The notes: generated by a model not told the origin, from the letters alone. Positions 35,085 through 44,923 are shown, counted from the stretch's first letter. The stretch: DNA of 64,000 nt from Pseudarthrobacter oxydans (GCF_030812335.1 NZ_JAUSSN010000008.1:186001-250000); one strand, 5' to 3'. Numbers and translations: made by a program.

Positions 35085-35374
35085 CGCGCCTCCCCGTTCC
35101 CGGTGGCGGGTCTGAGCCTGTGGGCGCTGCGCGGCACTCCCGGAACAAGTTGTGGGCGGCGCGGCCCGTCATCTACTTTTCAGGCTACCGCCGGGGTTAA
35201 AGGGCGGCAAGATGCGGGCCGACGCGTCAACTGGGCGGGCATATAAACCACGACGGCGGCGCGCGGGTGGCGCTCGCCGGCCGCCTCAGGTGTACATCAG
35301 GGAGCCGCACGCAAGGCACAGCGATGCCGTCAGGACTCCCGTCCCGACGGCAGGAGTAGAAGGCGCAGAAAGAA
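35085..35374. other. Intergenic region with a relic of an SRPBCC gene end
   Basis: No coding signal. From 35247 to about 35310 it contains ACCACGACGGCGGC and, further on, a GSLMYT-stop sequence read on the minus strand; both match the 3' end and downstream sequence of the ArsR-SRPBCC gene at 41827-41895. It is probably a duplicated gene tail. Upstream of 35247 lies the promoter region of the LuxR-type gene; I see no clear elements there. Confidence 0.5.
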
Positions 35375-35413
35375 GGGCGCCGTCCAGGTCTGCCTTTGAC
35401 CCGGACGACGCCC
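35375..35413 (-). terminator. Hairpin terminator of the MHS-permease operon
   Basis: GGGCGCCGTCCAGGTC and GACCCGGACGACGCCC form 16-bp arms with two mismatches and a 7-base loop, 19 bp after the stop of the permease gene. Confidence 0.7.
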
Positions 35414-35431
35414 GCCTTACTTCAGGGAGTA

Positions 35432-36805
35432 TCAGTTAGCGCCGACGCGTTCCTCTGCGATCCGTGCGTTCTTCTCGTCCGACTCCTGGGCGGCGGTGAT
35501 GCGCCGGTCCAATTTCTCGAGCGTCTCCGGAGCCAGCAGCGTCGCGACGACGGTGATGACGCCAATCACGCTGAAGTAGAGGATCACCCAACCGGGCTCG
35601 CCGTTTCCGGCGTTCAGGAGCGCCACCGCGACCAGCGGCGCAATGCCGCCGGCGAGAACCGAGCCGAACTGGTAGCCCATGGACGCGCCGCTGTACCGCA
35701 GCTTGGTGGAGAACAGCTCGGAGAAGAAGGCAGCCTGGGGGCCGTACATCGAGTTGTGGAAGACGGCGAGGCCGATGATGATGGCGAGCGTTGCCAGCAG
35801 CGCGCTGCCGGTGTCCGTCATGACGAAGTAGAGCGGGAAGAAGAGGAGCCCGCCAATAGAGCCGAACAGGTACAGCGGCTTGCGCCCGATCTTGTCCGAG
35901 AGGATGGCCCAGAGGGGCACCGCGAAGACTCCGATTGCTGAGGCGATCAGGACCGACAAGGTCCCCTGGTTGGCGCGCTCGGCTCCAAATGTCCGCATGA
36001 TGTAGACCACCGAGAACGTGGTGTACAGGTAGAACGCGGAGTTCTCCGCCAGGCGCATGCCGACAACGAGCCAGATGCCCTTGGATTCCTTCTTCATGGC
36101 TTCGCCCAGCGGCTTCTTCGAGGTCTGCTTCGTCGCAACAAGTTCTTTGAAGTCGTCTGAGTCCTCGAGCTTGGCCCGAACGATCAGGCCGATGACGATC
36201 AGCACCACGCTGAGCAGGAACGGCACGCGCCACGCCCAGGCATCAAAGACCTCGGCGGGCACGGCGGACTTGACGATCAGAACGCTCGAGTTGGCGAGCA
36301 GCATGCCTGCCGGGACGCCCATCTGCGTGAAGCTTCCGAAAAATCCGCTGCGGCCGGGAGGAGCGTGTTCGATCGAGATGACGGCCGCGCCGGCCCACTC
36401 AGCTCCGGCGCCGAAGCCCTGCATCAGGCGCAACACCGTCAGCAGGATGGGAGCCCAGACTCCGATCTGGGCGTAGGTGGGAAGCAGCCCCATGGCCAGG
36501 GTGGCGAAGCCCATGATGAGCAGCGACAGCACCAGCATGGGTTTGCGGCCGATTTTGTCGCCGAAGTGGCCGGCGAACATGCCGCCGAAGGGGCGTGCGA
36601 CGAAGCCGACGGCGTATGTGACGAAGGCAAGGAGGAGCCCCGTCGCCGGGTCCTGTTCGGGGAAGTACAGCCGGCTGAAGACGCCGGTCGCGGCCAGCAG
36701 GCCAAAGATGTAGTAGTCATACCACTCGATGGTGGTGCCCGCGAAGCTGGCGAGCGGTACGCGCCAGGCTGCTTTCGGCTTGGCTTTGGTATTGGAGATC
36801 GTCAT
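35432..36805 (-). CDS. MFS transporter, metabolite:H+ symporter (MHS) type
   Basis: 457 residues with 12 membrane helices. The first helix pair has TIEWYDYYIFGLLAA, and the loop reads GHFGDKIGRKPMLVLSLL; together with QGFGAGAEWAGAAVI they identify the MHS/shikimate-permease group, which imports organic acids with protons. It is the last gene after an alcohol dehydrogenase and an aldehyde dehydrogenase, so it is the likely importer of their substrate. Promoter is shared; intergenic gap to the dehydrogenase is 39 bp. Confidence 0.92.
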   Translation of the reverse strand: MTISNTKAKPKAAWRVPLASFAGTTIEWYDYYIFGLLAATGVFSRLYFPEQDPATGLLLAFVTYAVGFVARPFGGMFAGHFGDKIGRKPMLVLSLLIMGFATLAMGLLPTYAQIGVWAPILLTVLRLMQGFGAGAEWAGAAVISIEHAPPGRSGFFGSFTQMGVPAGMLLANSSVLIVKSAVPAEVFDAWAWRVPFLLSVVLIVIGLIVRAKLEDSDDFKELVATKQTSKKPLGEAMKKESKGIWLVVGMRLAENSAFYLYTTFSVVYIMRTFGAERANQGTLSVLIASAIGVFAVPLWAILSDKIGRKPLYLFGSIGGLLFFPLYFVMTDTGSALLATLAIIIGLAVFHNSMYGPQAAFFSELFSTKLRYSGASMGYQFGSVLAGGIAPLVAVALLNAGNGEPGWVILYFSVIGVITVVATLLAPETLEKLDRRITAAQESDEKNARIAEERVGAN

Positions 36806-36844
36806 TGGTCTTTTCTTTCGGATGGAATCGTAGGGAGCGGCTAG

Positions 36845-38320
36845 CTACCAGTCGAGTGCGATGTATTTGGTTTCGGTGAAGTCCAGCAGACCCTGATGGG
36901 CACCTTCGCGGCCGAGGCCGCTCTGCTTGACTCCGCCGAAGGGCGCTGCGGGGTCGGAAACGAGTCCTCGGTTGAGGGCCACCATGCCGCTTTCGATGCG
37001 TTCGGAGACCCTGAGTCCGCGGCGAAGGTCCTCTGTGAACACGTAGGCTGCGAGGCCGTACTCGGAGTCGTTGGCGGCGGCGATGACTTCCTCTTCGGTG
37101 TCGAAGGGGATGACCGAGGCCACGGGCCCGAAGATTTCCTCACTGACCATGCGGGCCTGGAGCGGCACGTTGGTGACGACAGTGGGCGGGTAGTAGTACC
37201 CGGCGCCGTCGATGGCCTTGCCGCCGGCGAGGAGCCTGGCTCCCTGGCTGACCGCGTCGCGGACCAGCGAGTCGACTTTGCGGACGCTGGCCTCATCCAC
37301 GAGCGGACCGACCTCAGTGTCGGCGTCGGTGCCCGGACCCACGCGCATGGCGCCCATGCGTTCGGCCAGCCGGCGCGCGAATTCGTCGTGGATGCCGCGC
37401 TGGACGTAGATCCGGTTGGCGGCGGTGCAGGCCTGGCCGCCGTTGCGCATCTTGGCGATCATGGCGCCGTCGAGGGCCAGATCGAGGTCCGCGTCATCGA
37501 AGACCAGGAACGGAGCGTTGCCGCCCAGTTCCATCGAGCACTTGAGCACGTTGTCGGCCGCCTGGCGGAGCAGGTGGCGGCCGACGCTGGTGGAACCGGT
37601 GAAGGACAGCTTGCGGACCCGGGGGTCGGCGAGAATGGGCGTCATGACGTCGCTGGTCTTGCTCGTGGTGATGACGTTGACTACGCCTGCAGGGACGCCC
37701 GCGTCGATCATCAGCTGGGCGATCGCCAGGGTGGTCAGCGGCGTGAGCGTGGCGGGCTTCAGCACGGTGGTGCAGCCGGCGGCCAGGGCCGGTGCCAGCT
37801 TCCGGGTGGCCATGGCAGCCGGGAAGTTCCAGGGGGTGATCAGCACGCAGACGCCGATCGGCATGTGCTGGACCAAGATCCGGTTGGAGCCCGACGGCGA
37901 GACGGACACATCGCCGATGATCCGGACCGCTTCTTCGGCATACCAGCGGAAGAATTCCGCGGCGTACGCCACTTCACCGCGGGCGTCGGCAAGGGCCTTG
38001 CCGTTTTCGAGGGAGATGAGGTGGGCGATTTGCTCGCTGCGCTCGGTCATCAGTTCGAAGCAGCGCCGCAGGATTTCGGCGCGGCGGCGCGGCGGCGTCG
38101 CGGCCCACTCCGGGAGGGCTGCTGCCGCGGCGTCGACGGCGGCGAGGCCGTCCTCGACGTCGGCGTCGGCGATGCCGGTGATGGCGGAAGCGTCGGAGGG
38201 GTTGATTACCTCGACGGTGCCACCGCTGCTGGCGTCCTGCCAGTTCCCGGCGATCAGCAGCTGGCGGGGCACCGCCAGCCCGTCGACGTCGAGGGGTTCA
38301 GAGGTTGAAAGGAGAGTCAT
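36845..38320 (-). CDS. NAD(P)-dependent succinate-semialdehyde dehydrogenase-type aldehyde dehydrogenase
   Basis: 491 residues. The Rossmann domain has FTGSTSVGRHLLRQAA; the catalytic Glu is in MELGGNAPFLVFDDAD and the catalytic Cys in NGGQACTAANRIYVQ. FGGVKQSGLGREGAHQGLLD closes it, as in GabD-type enzymes. It oxidises an aldehyde acid to the acid. With the iron alcohol dehydrogenase upstream (19-bp gap) it would form the pair 4-hydroxybutyrate to succinate semialdehyde to succinate; related hydroxy-acid pathways remain possible. Confidence 0.92.
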   Translation of the reverse strand: MTLLSTSEPLDVDGLAVPRQLLIAGNWQDASSGGTVEVINPSDASAITGIADADVEDGLAAVDAAAAALPEWAATPPRRRAEILRRCFELMTERSEQIAHLISLENGKALADARGEVAYAAEFFRWYAEEAVRIIGDVSVSPSGSNRILVQHMPIGVCVLITPWNFPAAMATRKLAPALAAGCTTVLKPATLTPLTTLAIAQLMIDAGVPAGVVNVITTSKTSDVMTPILADPRVRKLSFTGSTSVGRHLLRQAADNVLKCSMELGGNAPFLVFDDADLDLALDGAMIAKMRNGGQACTAANRIYVQRGIHDEFARRLAERMGAMRVGPGTDADTEVGPLVDEASVRKVDSLVRDAVSQGARLLAGGKAIDGAGYYYPPTVVTNVPLQARMVSEEIFGPVASVIPFDTEEEVIAAANDSEYGLAAYVFTEDLRRGLRVSERIESGMVALNRGLVSDPAAPFGGVKQSGLGREGAHQGLLDFTETKYIALDW

Positions 38321-38339
38321 CAGTGGTCCTTATTGCTAA

Positions 38340-39590
38340 TTAGCGGATGGTGCGGTCGCCGGCGTAGGCGGCGTGAACGATGGAGGTTACGGCGTCGAGA
38401 TCAAGCGGCACGGGGTTGTTATCGATGAGCCGCTTGGAGTTCAGCGACAGCTTGGCGATCTGGTCGAGATCGCTTTCCTGCACGCCAAGGGCCTGCAGTG
38501 TCGGCGGCAGCTCGATGGCCACAATGACCTCGTCGATTGCCTCGACGCCTGCGACGGCGGCGGCACGCTCGTCGAGCCCGCGGATATCGCGCCCCAGGGC
38601 CTGGGCGATCTGCGCCAGCTGCGGCTGGATCGCCTGGAAGTTGTGGCGGACGACGTAGGGGAGCAGGAGGCCGACGCCCACCCCGTGCGGGGTGTGGGTA
38701 AGTGCGCCTACCGGGTACTGGATGGCGTGTGCCGCAGCGGTTCCGGCATTGCTCAGTACAACGCCGCCGTAGAGTGCCGCGAGCATCATCCCGGCACGGG
38801 CCTCGGTGTTTTCCGGGTCCTTGTAGGCGGTGACCAGGCTGCGGCCCACCAGCCCAATGCCGTTCAAGGCAATGGAGTCCGTGAGGATGTTCTTGCCGAC
38901 GAAGACCCGTTCCGCGGCCAGGGTAGAGGTGGGTTCCCGCGTGATGGCGGTGAAGGACTCGACCAGGTGCACGAAGGTATCCGCGCCGGTGGCGGCCGTC
39001 AGGGACGGGGGGCAGGAGTAGGTAAGCTCGGGATCGCACACGGCAGCGAACGGGATGATGTGGGGGCTCGAGATGCCCATTTTCATGCCCAGCTCAGGAT
39101 CGGAGACCACAGCGATGGCTGTCGCTTCGGACCCTGTGCCCGCCGTGGTGGGCAGTGCGATGACGGGCTTGGTGGGGCCGGGAACGGCGAATTCGCCGTA
39201 GTAGTCGCTCGGCTTGCCGCCGTGGGTGAGCAGCACGGAGACGACCTTCGCCATGTCCATGCAGCTGCCGCCGCCAAACCCGATGATGACGTCGATCTCC
39301 TGGCCCTTGAGCTCCTCGACGCACGCGATGATGCCCGGGGTCGGGAGCTCGGCCTGGGTGTCCCCGTAGACGCGTACGGACAGGTTCCGGTCCTCAAGGC
39401 TCCGGACCAGGGCCTGAAGTTCCTCTGAGACGGCCAGCCGCGGATCGGTGCAGACCAGGACGTTGGTCCCGAATTCGGCTGCGATATTGGCGACGGCGAA
39501 GCGCTGCTGGGCGCCGACGACGACGCTCCGCGGCAGGCGGAGGACGCCGAAAGTTGCGGGACGGATACCCGCTGCATGCGCACACGACAT
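38340..39590 (-). CDS. Iron-containing alcohol dehydrogenase (4-hydroxybutyrate dehydrogenase-like)
   Basis: 416 residues, group III alcohol dehydrogenase. GFGGGSCMDMAKVVSVLL is the nucleotide-binding loop, PTTAGTGSEATAIAVVSD the second motif, and metal-binding His are in AAHAIQYPVGALTHTPHGVG. Such enzymes interconvert an alcohol and an aldehyde with NAD(P); the pairing with a succinate-semialdehyde-type dehydrogenase suggests 4-hydroxybutyrate. It is the first gene of the three-gene operon, 165 bp downstream of the likely regulator. Confidence 0.92.
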   Translation of the reverse strand: MSCAHAAGIRPATFGVLRLPRSVVVGAQQRFAVANIAAEFGTNVLVCTDPRLAVSEELQALVRSLEDRNLSVRVYGDTQAELPTPGIIACVEELKGQEIDVIIGFGGGSCMDMAKVVSVLLTHGGKPSDYYGEFAVPGPTKPVIALPTTAGTGSEATAIAVVSDPELGMKMGISSPHIIPFAAVCDPELTYSCPPSLTAATGADTFVHLVESFTAITREPTSTLAAERVFVGKNILTDSIALNGIGLVGRSLVTAYKDPENTEARAGMMLAALYGGVVLSNAGTAAAHAIQYPVGALTHTPHGVGVGLLLPYVVRHNFQAIQPQLAQIAQALGRDIRGLDERAAAVAGVEAIDEVIVAIELPPTLQALGVQESDLDQIAKLSLNSKRLIDNNPVPLDLDAVTSIVHAAYAGDRTIR

Positions 39591-39754
39591 TGTGAATAAC
39601 TCCTAGAGATGGGATGGGCGGCTCCCCAAAGGTGCCGCTGATCCCAGCATTCCAGAGCTACGTGACCCTCACCATGTGGCTCCGTGCCATATAAAGGCGC
39701 TGCGCATGTGTGCCCGTGCCATGCCCCTCGAGCTTTGGCAAGCAGGTCCGGCGC

Positions 39755-41725
39755 TCAGGAACCGGCGGAGCTGACGCCGGCTGTCTTCATCCGCCACAGG
39801 CGCAGGGCCACTTGGACGTCAAGGGAACGGCTTCCCCGGCGCCAGGAGGGACCGATCAGGGCGTCGATCCTGTCCAGCCGTTGCCGCAGGGTGTTGGGGT
39901 GGATGTGGAGGGAGTCGGCGGTTTCCTGGGCGGCGCCGCCGTTTTCGTGGAACGTCCACGCCGTGAGGACAAGCTGCGTTCCCCGCCGCTCGTCGTATCC
40001 CAGGAGTGGCCCCAGCTGTGCAGTGAGAAGCTGTCCGGCGAACGGGCTGTCCATCGCTCCGAGTAGCATTCCGGCGGTACCCAGGGCGGCCCGGTCCGCT
40101 GCCTCGCCGTGGCGCGAGAGGGCCTGCAGTGCACGGAGGACGGCGTGGGCTTCGGTGTGCGCGGCGGCCAGCCGGGCAAATCCGCTGACTTGTTCGGACG
40201 TCCCGACGGTGGCGGTGACGCGGCGCCGTTTCAGTTCGTCGATGATGGACTGGCCGGTCCGGCCGCCGCCGCCTGATTCGTTCGGGCGGTTGTCGTACCG
40301 TTCCACGGGTTCGATGATGCACAGGTGTGATTCGTGCAGGGCGATGATTCCCGGAGCGCCCTCGGACCGGTGCCGGAGTATGGAGAGTGCCCGCTGGCGC
40401 TGGTCGTCGGGGACCCCCACCACGCGCACCACGAGCTGGAGGTGGTTTGCGAGTCCGAACTGCCCGGCCCTGCGGGCAAGTGCTGCGGCGTTTTCGGCGC
40501 GAGGGCTGAGCAGGTCATCGATAAGTTCGAGCTGCAGCCGGTATTGGGCGTCCTGGAAGGTGCGTTCCAGCAGTAGGGACACACTGAGCACTAGTGCGCT
40601 GCGTTCCAGGACCGCGAGCCGGGCCGGGCTGAGTTCCTCGGCGACGATGAGGGAGGCGAGGTGCTGGTCGCCCGCGACGGCGGACATGACGGTGTACTTC
40701 CTGCCCTTGACTTGAAAGTGTACGGCCGCCCGCCTGGCCGCAGACTCCTCGGCGGCGCTCAGGGCCGGGAGGCTGCCGAAGTCTCCGTCCGAGGCCGGCC
40801 CCGCTAGCGGCTCGCCCATGGGAGAGACCAAAAAGACAGGAGTGTCCAGGGACTCTGCCAGAAGGTTGAGCAGATAGGGAAGGCTGCCGGTTGAGGCAAG
40901 GGTTTCCATGAGCCGCCGGTCCAAGTTGGACAGCTCCTCCAGGGCCCTTACGTGGGCCAGATTCTGCCGCTGCGCCTGGTCTAGCCGGGTGAGGGCACTG
41001 GCCATTTCACTGAAGTAGCGGGCGTTCTCCAGCGCCACGGCGGCGTGCGTACCAATAGATTCCATCAAGGCGACGTCGTCACTGCTGAACTGGTGCGCAT
41101 GCCTGTCTGCGACCAGGAGCGCGCCGATCACTTTCCCTTCCGCGCGAAGGGGGACACCCATGATCGCCTTGACGCCCTCCGCTGCCACAGCAGTGTCGCT
41201 GGACTTCAGATGCGATTTGGTCTCGTCCATCAAGTAGTCGGGGCTCTGGGCTGGCGCCTCGCCGGTTGCGACGGCGCCGAGCACGCCTTCGCCGAGGGGC
41301 ATGCGGATGTTGCGGAAGAGAGCGGTGGTTGCGCCGTCGGTCACTCGGACGTAGGACTCACCGCTGTCATAGTCGTTCAGGCTCAAGTAGGCGATGTCGC
41401 TGCCGATCAAGGACCGGGTGCGCCGGACGATGGCCTTGAGTACTGCCTCCACGTCGCGGATGCCGGTCAGGTCGGTGGCCGTATCGTAGAGTACGCGCAG
41501 CAGGCCCTCGCGGCGGCTGGCCTCCCCCAGCCGGGCGTTCAACCGGCGTGCCGCCGCCGCAGTGGACTGGTCAATGGCCCCGGCTTCCAGCCAAGCGGAC
41601 AGCGTGCTTTCTAGATCGGCAGCGGAAACGCCATGGTCAAGCATGGCCATGAGTTGGCCGGCATCCTTGGTATCGCCAGGCGGAACTCCACCGCTACGAA
41701 CGACAGAACTGTCATCGGCACCCAT
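39755..41725 (-). CDS. GAF-domain PucR/CdaR-type transcriptional regulator
   Basis: 656 residues. After a 65-residue head, a GAF domain (about 80-230) includes LIGSDIAYLSLNDYDSGESY and GTHAAVALENARYFSEMASA. A long linker follows, then the C-terminal HTH (ETADSLHIHPNTLRQRLDRI) of the PucR/CdaR type. It lies upstream of, and is oriented with, the dehydrogenase operon and probably activates it in response to a ligand bound by the GAF domain. Confidence 0.9.
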   Translation of the reverse strand: MGADDSSVVRSGGVPPGDTKDAGQLMAMLDHGVSAADLESTLSAWLEAGAIDQSTAAAARRLNARLGEASRREGLLRVLYDTATDLTGIRDVEAVLKAIVRRTRSLIGSDIAYLSLNDYDSGESYVRVTDGATTALFRNIRMPLGEGVLGAVATGEAPAQSPDYLMDETKSHLKSSDTAVAAEGVKAIMGVPLRAEGKVIGALLVADRHAHQFSSDDVALMESIGTHAAVALENARYFSEMASALTRLDQAQRQNLAHVRALEELSNLDRRLMETLASTGSLPYLLNLLAESLDTPVFLVSPMGEPLAGPASDGDFGSLPALSAAEESAARRAAVHFQVKGRKYTVMSAVAGDQHLASLIVAEELSPARLAVLERSALVLSVSLLLERTFQDAQYRLQLELIDDLLSPRAENAAALARRAGQFGLANHLQLVVRVVGVPDDQRQRALSILRHRSEGAPGIIALHESHLCIIEPVERYDNRPNESGGGGRTGQSIIDELKRRRVTATVGTSEQVSGFARLAAAHTEAHAVLRALQALSRHGEAADRAALGTAGMLLGAMDSPFAGQLLTAQLGPLLGYDERRGTQLVLTAWTFHENGGAAQETADSLHIHPNTLRQRLDRIDALIGPSWRRGSRSLDVQVALRLWRMKTAGVSSAGS

Positions 41726-41821
41726 GAACCTAATGCTAGTAGGTGGGTCACGCTGCCAAGGTCGGGCGCCCCGCAGTACCGCAGCTGCCCCAGCCAGGTA
41801 CCGCCGTCGTTCGGCCCGGGA

Positions 41822-41895
41822 ATTTCACCACGACGGCGGCGTCCGGGGGTTCGTACGAGGGCCCGGCTCAGGTGTACATGAGGGAGCCGGGAGTG
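41822..41895. repeat. Tail and downstream segment of the SRPBCC gene, repeated elsewhere
   Basis: ATTTCACCACGACGGCGGC at 41822-41840 is identical to 45051-45069, and the ACCACGACGGCGGC core plus the coding tail (to 41895) recur at 35247-35310 in degenerate form. Confidence 0.65.
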
Positions 41896-42617
41896 GTGAG
41901 GAGCTCGCCGGTTTCCAGCCAGGTCTTCAGTCCGGAGAGGATCATCGGCCAGCCGCCGTAGAGCTGTTCGTTGGCGCCTTCGCGGAGCTGGTCGTGGGTA
42001 ACGGTCAGGCGGCAGGAATCGCCCACCGGTTCGATCTCCCAGGTGATCCGGGACGTGCCTTCGGCCTTGACGTCCTCGCCCCAGAGCGCGCGCATGCTCT
42101 GGACGAGCCGGCGGGGCGGGTCCACCTCGAGGTTCTCGCCCTCGCCCAGGGGTTCCCCGCCCCTGGGTGCCATCTCAAACCGGGATCCCGGCGTCCAGTC
42201 CGAGGAGATGACGGACCCGAACTGATACTTGCTGCGGATCTCGCCGTCCGTGATGGCCTCCCAGAGTCGCTCCGGGGTGGTCTTGATGTAGATTTCGAAG
42301 ATCTTTTCCATGGGATTTTCCAATCTGGTTTTGAGGTCGCTGAGGCCAGCGGCCCATGGTTCGGCATATTTGCTCACCCAGCGGTCGTGGACCAGCCGGA
42401 TGGGCACCGGATTCAGGAAGTGGAGTTTCTCGCGCCCCCGACGGCGGGTCACCACCAGGCCGGCTTCCTCCAGGACTTTGAGGTGCTTCATCACGCCGTA
42501 GCGGGTCATCTCGAAGCGGGCCTCAAGGGCGTGGAGGGTCTGCCCGTCGTGCCGGAAGAGCTCATCCAGGAGATCGCGGCGGGTGGCGTCGGCCAGAGCC
42601 TTAAATACGGCGTCCAC
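41868..42617 (-). CDS. ArsR-type HTH fused to an SRPBCC (AHSA1-like) domain
   Basis: 249 residues. The N-terminal winged helix reads VFKALADATRRDLLDELFRH, then MTRYGVMKHLKVLEEAGLVV. At about residue 100 it joins an SRPBCC domain (MEKIFEIYIKTTPERLWEAI, then SDWTPGSRFEMAPRGG). Such fusions are thought to couple ligand binding to repression, often autoregulatory. The fusion could have arisen from adjacent genes, which are common in this layout. A second SRPBCC gene lies at 29262-29714. Confidence 0.9.
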   Translation of the reverse strand: MDAVFKALADATRRDLLDELFRHDGQTLHALEARFEMTRYGVMKHLKVLEEAGLVVTRRRGREKLHFLNPVPIRLVHDRWVSKYAEPWAAGLSDLKTRLENPMEKIFEIYIKTTPERLWEAITDGEIRSKYQFGSVISSDWTPGSRFEMAPRGGEPLGEGENLEVDPPRRLVQSMRALWGEDVKAEGTSRITWEIEPVGDSCRLTVTHDQLREGANEQLYGGWPMILSGLKTWLETGELLTTPGSLMYT

Positions 42618-42650
42618 ATTTCCAGAATAGGTGACTGATTAGTCACATGT

Positions 42651-43562
42651 CTAGGGTCGGTTCGTGTCCGGATCCGTTGTCGGTTCCCCGCCCCGCCGGT
42701 GCCGGTGGTGCTGCTCGTAGCTGTCGAACACGTCGGAGGATGTGTCTCCGGAATGGCCGAATTTGCCGCGCAGGACTTCCGCGAGGGCGTCCAGCGCCGC
42801 GTGGAGCATCCGTCCGGCGAACTGGAGTTCAGGGCTCTCGCTGCGCTGGGCCTGCGATCCAAGGTCCTGGGCGTAGGCCACTGTGGCCGGCAGGGAGCCG
42901 CGCTGCTCGACTTCGCGGAAGTAATAGGTTTCATGGAACGCCAGCAGATCCACGCTCACCGCAGCCACGTTTCCGGCCATGGATTCCAGTAGTCCGGCAG
43001 CATGCCCGGGATCCAGCGCCAGGACACCCGCCGGACCTGCAGCCTCCCGGAACAGGTTCAGCTCGTGGGCGAGGGCCCGGCGGCGGTTCAGGGCCGGGAA
43101 CGTCTGCAGGATCCAGGTGACCGTCGCCGTCAGCAACCCGAAGCCGGCGACGGCCTGGAGGGCCACAACCAGCCGGAGCAGCGGATCGGCCGGCACAATG
43201 TCGCCGAACCCCACAGTGGAAAGCGTGACCAGGGAGATGTAGAGCGCTTCGCCAAAGTCGCCCCGCTGTGGCACCCCGGATCCGTGGACAAAACCCTCCG
43301 GCAGGTGGGGCAGATAGAGCAGGGCCCAGCCGATGGCCGCCAGCGCTGCCCAGGCGCCAATGACGGCGGCCATGGCCAGTGGCGCTGCGATGAAGGAGCC
43401 ACGGCCCCGCAGTTTTCTGGACACCAGCCAGAATCCGCGCATGATCGCCCGGCCCACCGGGCCGGTACCGTGCGGGTAAAGGAGTGTTCGAAAGACGTCA
43501 ACGAGCATCAGCAGAACCAGCCCGGCCCCCAAAACGGTCCAGAGCGTGCCTTCGAAGTCCAT
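42651..43562 (-). CDS. Two-helix potassium channel-like protein
   Basis: 303 residues. Several membrane helices, then the pore loop with selectivity filter TLSTVGFGDIVP, where Phe replaces the usual Tyr of TVGYGD. The N-terminal region has helices at about 8-30 and 58-85. The C-terminal 160 residues are a cytoplasmic helical domain without an evident RCK/TrkA fold. It probably passes K+ or another monovalent cation. Head-to-tail with the ArsR-SRPBCC gene, 33 bp apart. Confidence 0.88.
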   Translation of the reverse strand: MDFEGTLWTVLGAGLVLLMLVDVFRTLLYPHGTGPVGRAIMRGFWLVSRKLRGRGSFIAAPLAMAAVIGAWAALAAIGWALLYLPHLPEGFVHGSGVPQRGDFGEALYISLVTLSTVGFGDIVPADPLLRLVVALQAVAGFGLLTATVTWILQTFPALNRRRALAHELNLFREAAGPAGVLALDPGHAAGLLESMAGNVAAVSVDLLAFHETYYFREVEQRGSLPATVAYAQDLGSQAQRSESPELQFAGRMLHAALDALAEVLRGKFGHSGDTSSDVFDSYEQHHRHRRGGEPTTDPDTNRP

Positions 43563-43688
43563 TGCCTCATCCTATGGGCGGCACTGCTTCGAAATCGCAC
43601 TGGACATTGGCGGACAGGCCGACGAACGCTGAACCACCGCGAGCATACCGGGCGGCCTTGCCGGGTTCGGCGGGGTGGTCTGCCGGGG

Positions 43689-44690
43689 TTAGTTGGCAGC
43701 CGCCGGAACAGACTCGCTGTCGCGTGATGCAGGAGTGCTGCTGCGGCGCCAATAAGCTGCGAGAACAGCACCGGAAACGTTATGCCAGACTGAGAAAATA
43801 GCGCCTGGCAGAGCCGCTTCGGGAGTCAGATACTGCCGTGCGAGCCCTGCGGCAAGGCCTGAATTCTGCATGCCGACCTCAATCGCAGTGGTTCGCCTGG
43901 AGGGAATCGGAAGCCGGAACAAACGGGCTGCAGCGTAGCCGAGGGCATACCCCAGGCCGTTATGCAGAATAACGGCCGCGAGAACCAGAAGTCCGGCTGC
44001 GAAAATGGCCTTTGCGCTTCCGGCAACCACCGCAACCACCACAGTGGTGATAGCGAGTACCGAAATCCAGGGAAGGGCAGGCAGCGCGCGGTTGACAAGT
44101 CGCGGCAGGAAGAATCGGAGTAAGAGACCCAGCAGCACTGGGAACAGCACGATCTGGACGATGGACCACGCCATCGAACCGGCGTCCACCGGCATGTACT
44201 GACCGGCCAGCCACAATGCCAGCACCGGGGTCAGCAGCGGAGCAAGCAGAGTTGAAACGGTCGTCATGGCGACGGACAAAGCGACGTCACCCTTAGCCAA
44301 GTAGGAAACGACGTTGGAAGCCGTTCCGCCAGGGCAGCAGCCCACCAGGATGACGCCCGCGGCCAGGGCAGGGGGCAGCCCCAGCGCCGCTGCGATCAAC
44401 CAGCCCAGGAACGGCATGATGGCATATTGCGCAACAACTCCGATCACCACCGGGATAGGGCGTTTGGCAATGACGGCGAAGTCAGGGGGCGTGAGTGTTA
44501 GCCCCATCCCGAACATGATGAGTCCTAGGAGAGGGTTGATCCAGGGGGCGAGCCCTGTGAAGGCTGTTGGGGCGGCAAGCGCTACGGCTCCTCCGGCCAG
44601 GATAAGCACGGGAAAAAGAGTGACTGCGACACGGGCGCTGCGTTCTTCCGCGGCTGATGTCGTCTTTGAAGATTCGGATAAGGAAGACAT
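43689..44690 (-). CDS. Bile acid:sodium symporter family (BASS/SBF) protein
   Basis: 333 residues from ATG 44690 after GGTAGG. About ten membrane helices. Conserved stretches include LLGLIMFGMGLTLTPPDFAV, GVILVGCCPGGTASNVVSYL with CPGGxxSN, and AIEVGMQNSGLAAGLARQYL; the last two are hallmarks of the family's crossover region. In bacteria these import organic acids such as pyruvate or pantoate with Na+; the actual substrate is unknown. The gene is not obviously part of an operon. Confidence 0.92.
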   Translation of the reverse strand: MSSLSESSKTTSAAEERSARVAVTLFPVLILAGGAVALAAPTAFTGLAPWINPLLGLIMFGMGLTLTPPDFAVIAKRPIPVVIGVVAQYAIMPFLGWLIAAALGLPPALAAGVILVGCCPGGTASNVVSYLAKGDVALSVAMTTVSTLLAPLLTPVLALWLAGQYMPVDAGSMAWSIVQIVLFPVLLGLLLRFFLPRLVNRALPALPWISVLAITTVVVAVVAGSAKAIFAAGLLVLAAVILHNGLGYALGYAAARLFRLPIPSRRTTAIEVGMQNSGLAAGLARQYLTPEAALPGAIFSVWHNVSGAVLAAYWRRSSTPASRDSESVPAAAN

Positions 44691-44923
44691 ACCTACCGGA
44701 TTAGCACAGTGAGGGTTGGGTTTCAGAATCAGCGTGTACTGATGACGTAGGCGGGCAATGATCGTCGTCAATATTACGTAAGAGAAGCAGCAATTCTTTC
44801 GGACGTTCGATATGCGTTGTTGTAAATACTAATGGCCGACAAACAGCGGCGGGAGCGGGTGGGGCAGCACTCCCGCAATGCTCGCCGGAAATAGAGCCCC
44901 TTTGGATGAAGGTGGCTCCGGGA

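Noticed and set aside
42651..43562. Ion channel gene as part of a defence system with the adjacent ArsR fusion
   Set aside because: The neighbours are a common regulator/hydrophobic-ligand protein and a BASS symporter; no effector or nuclease is present.
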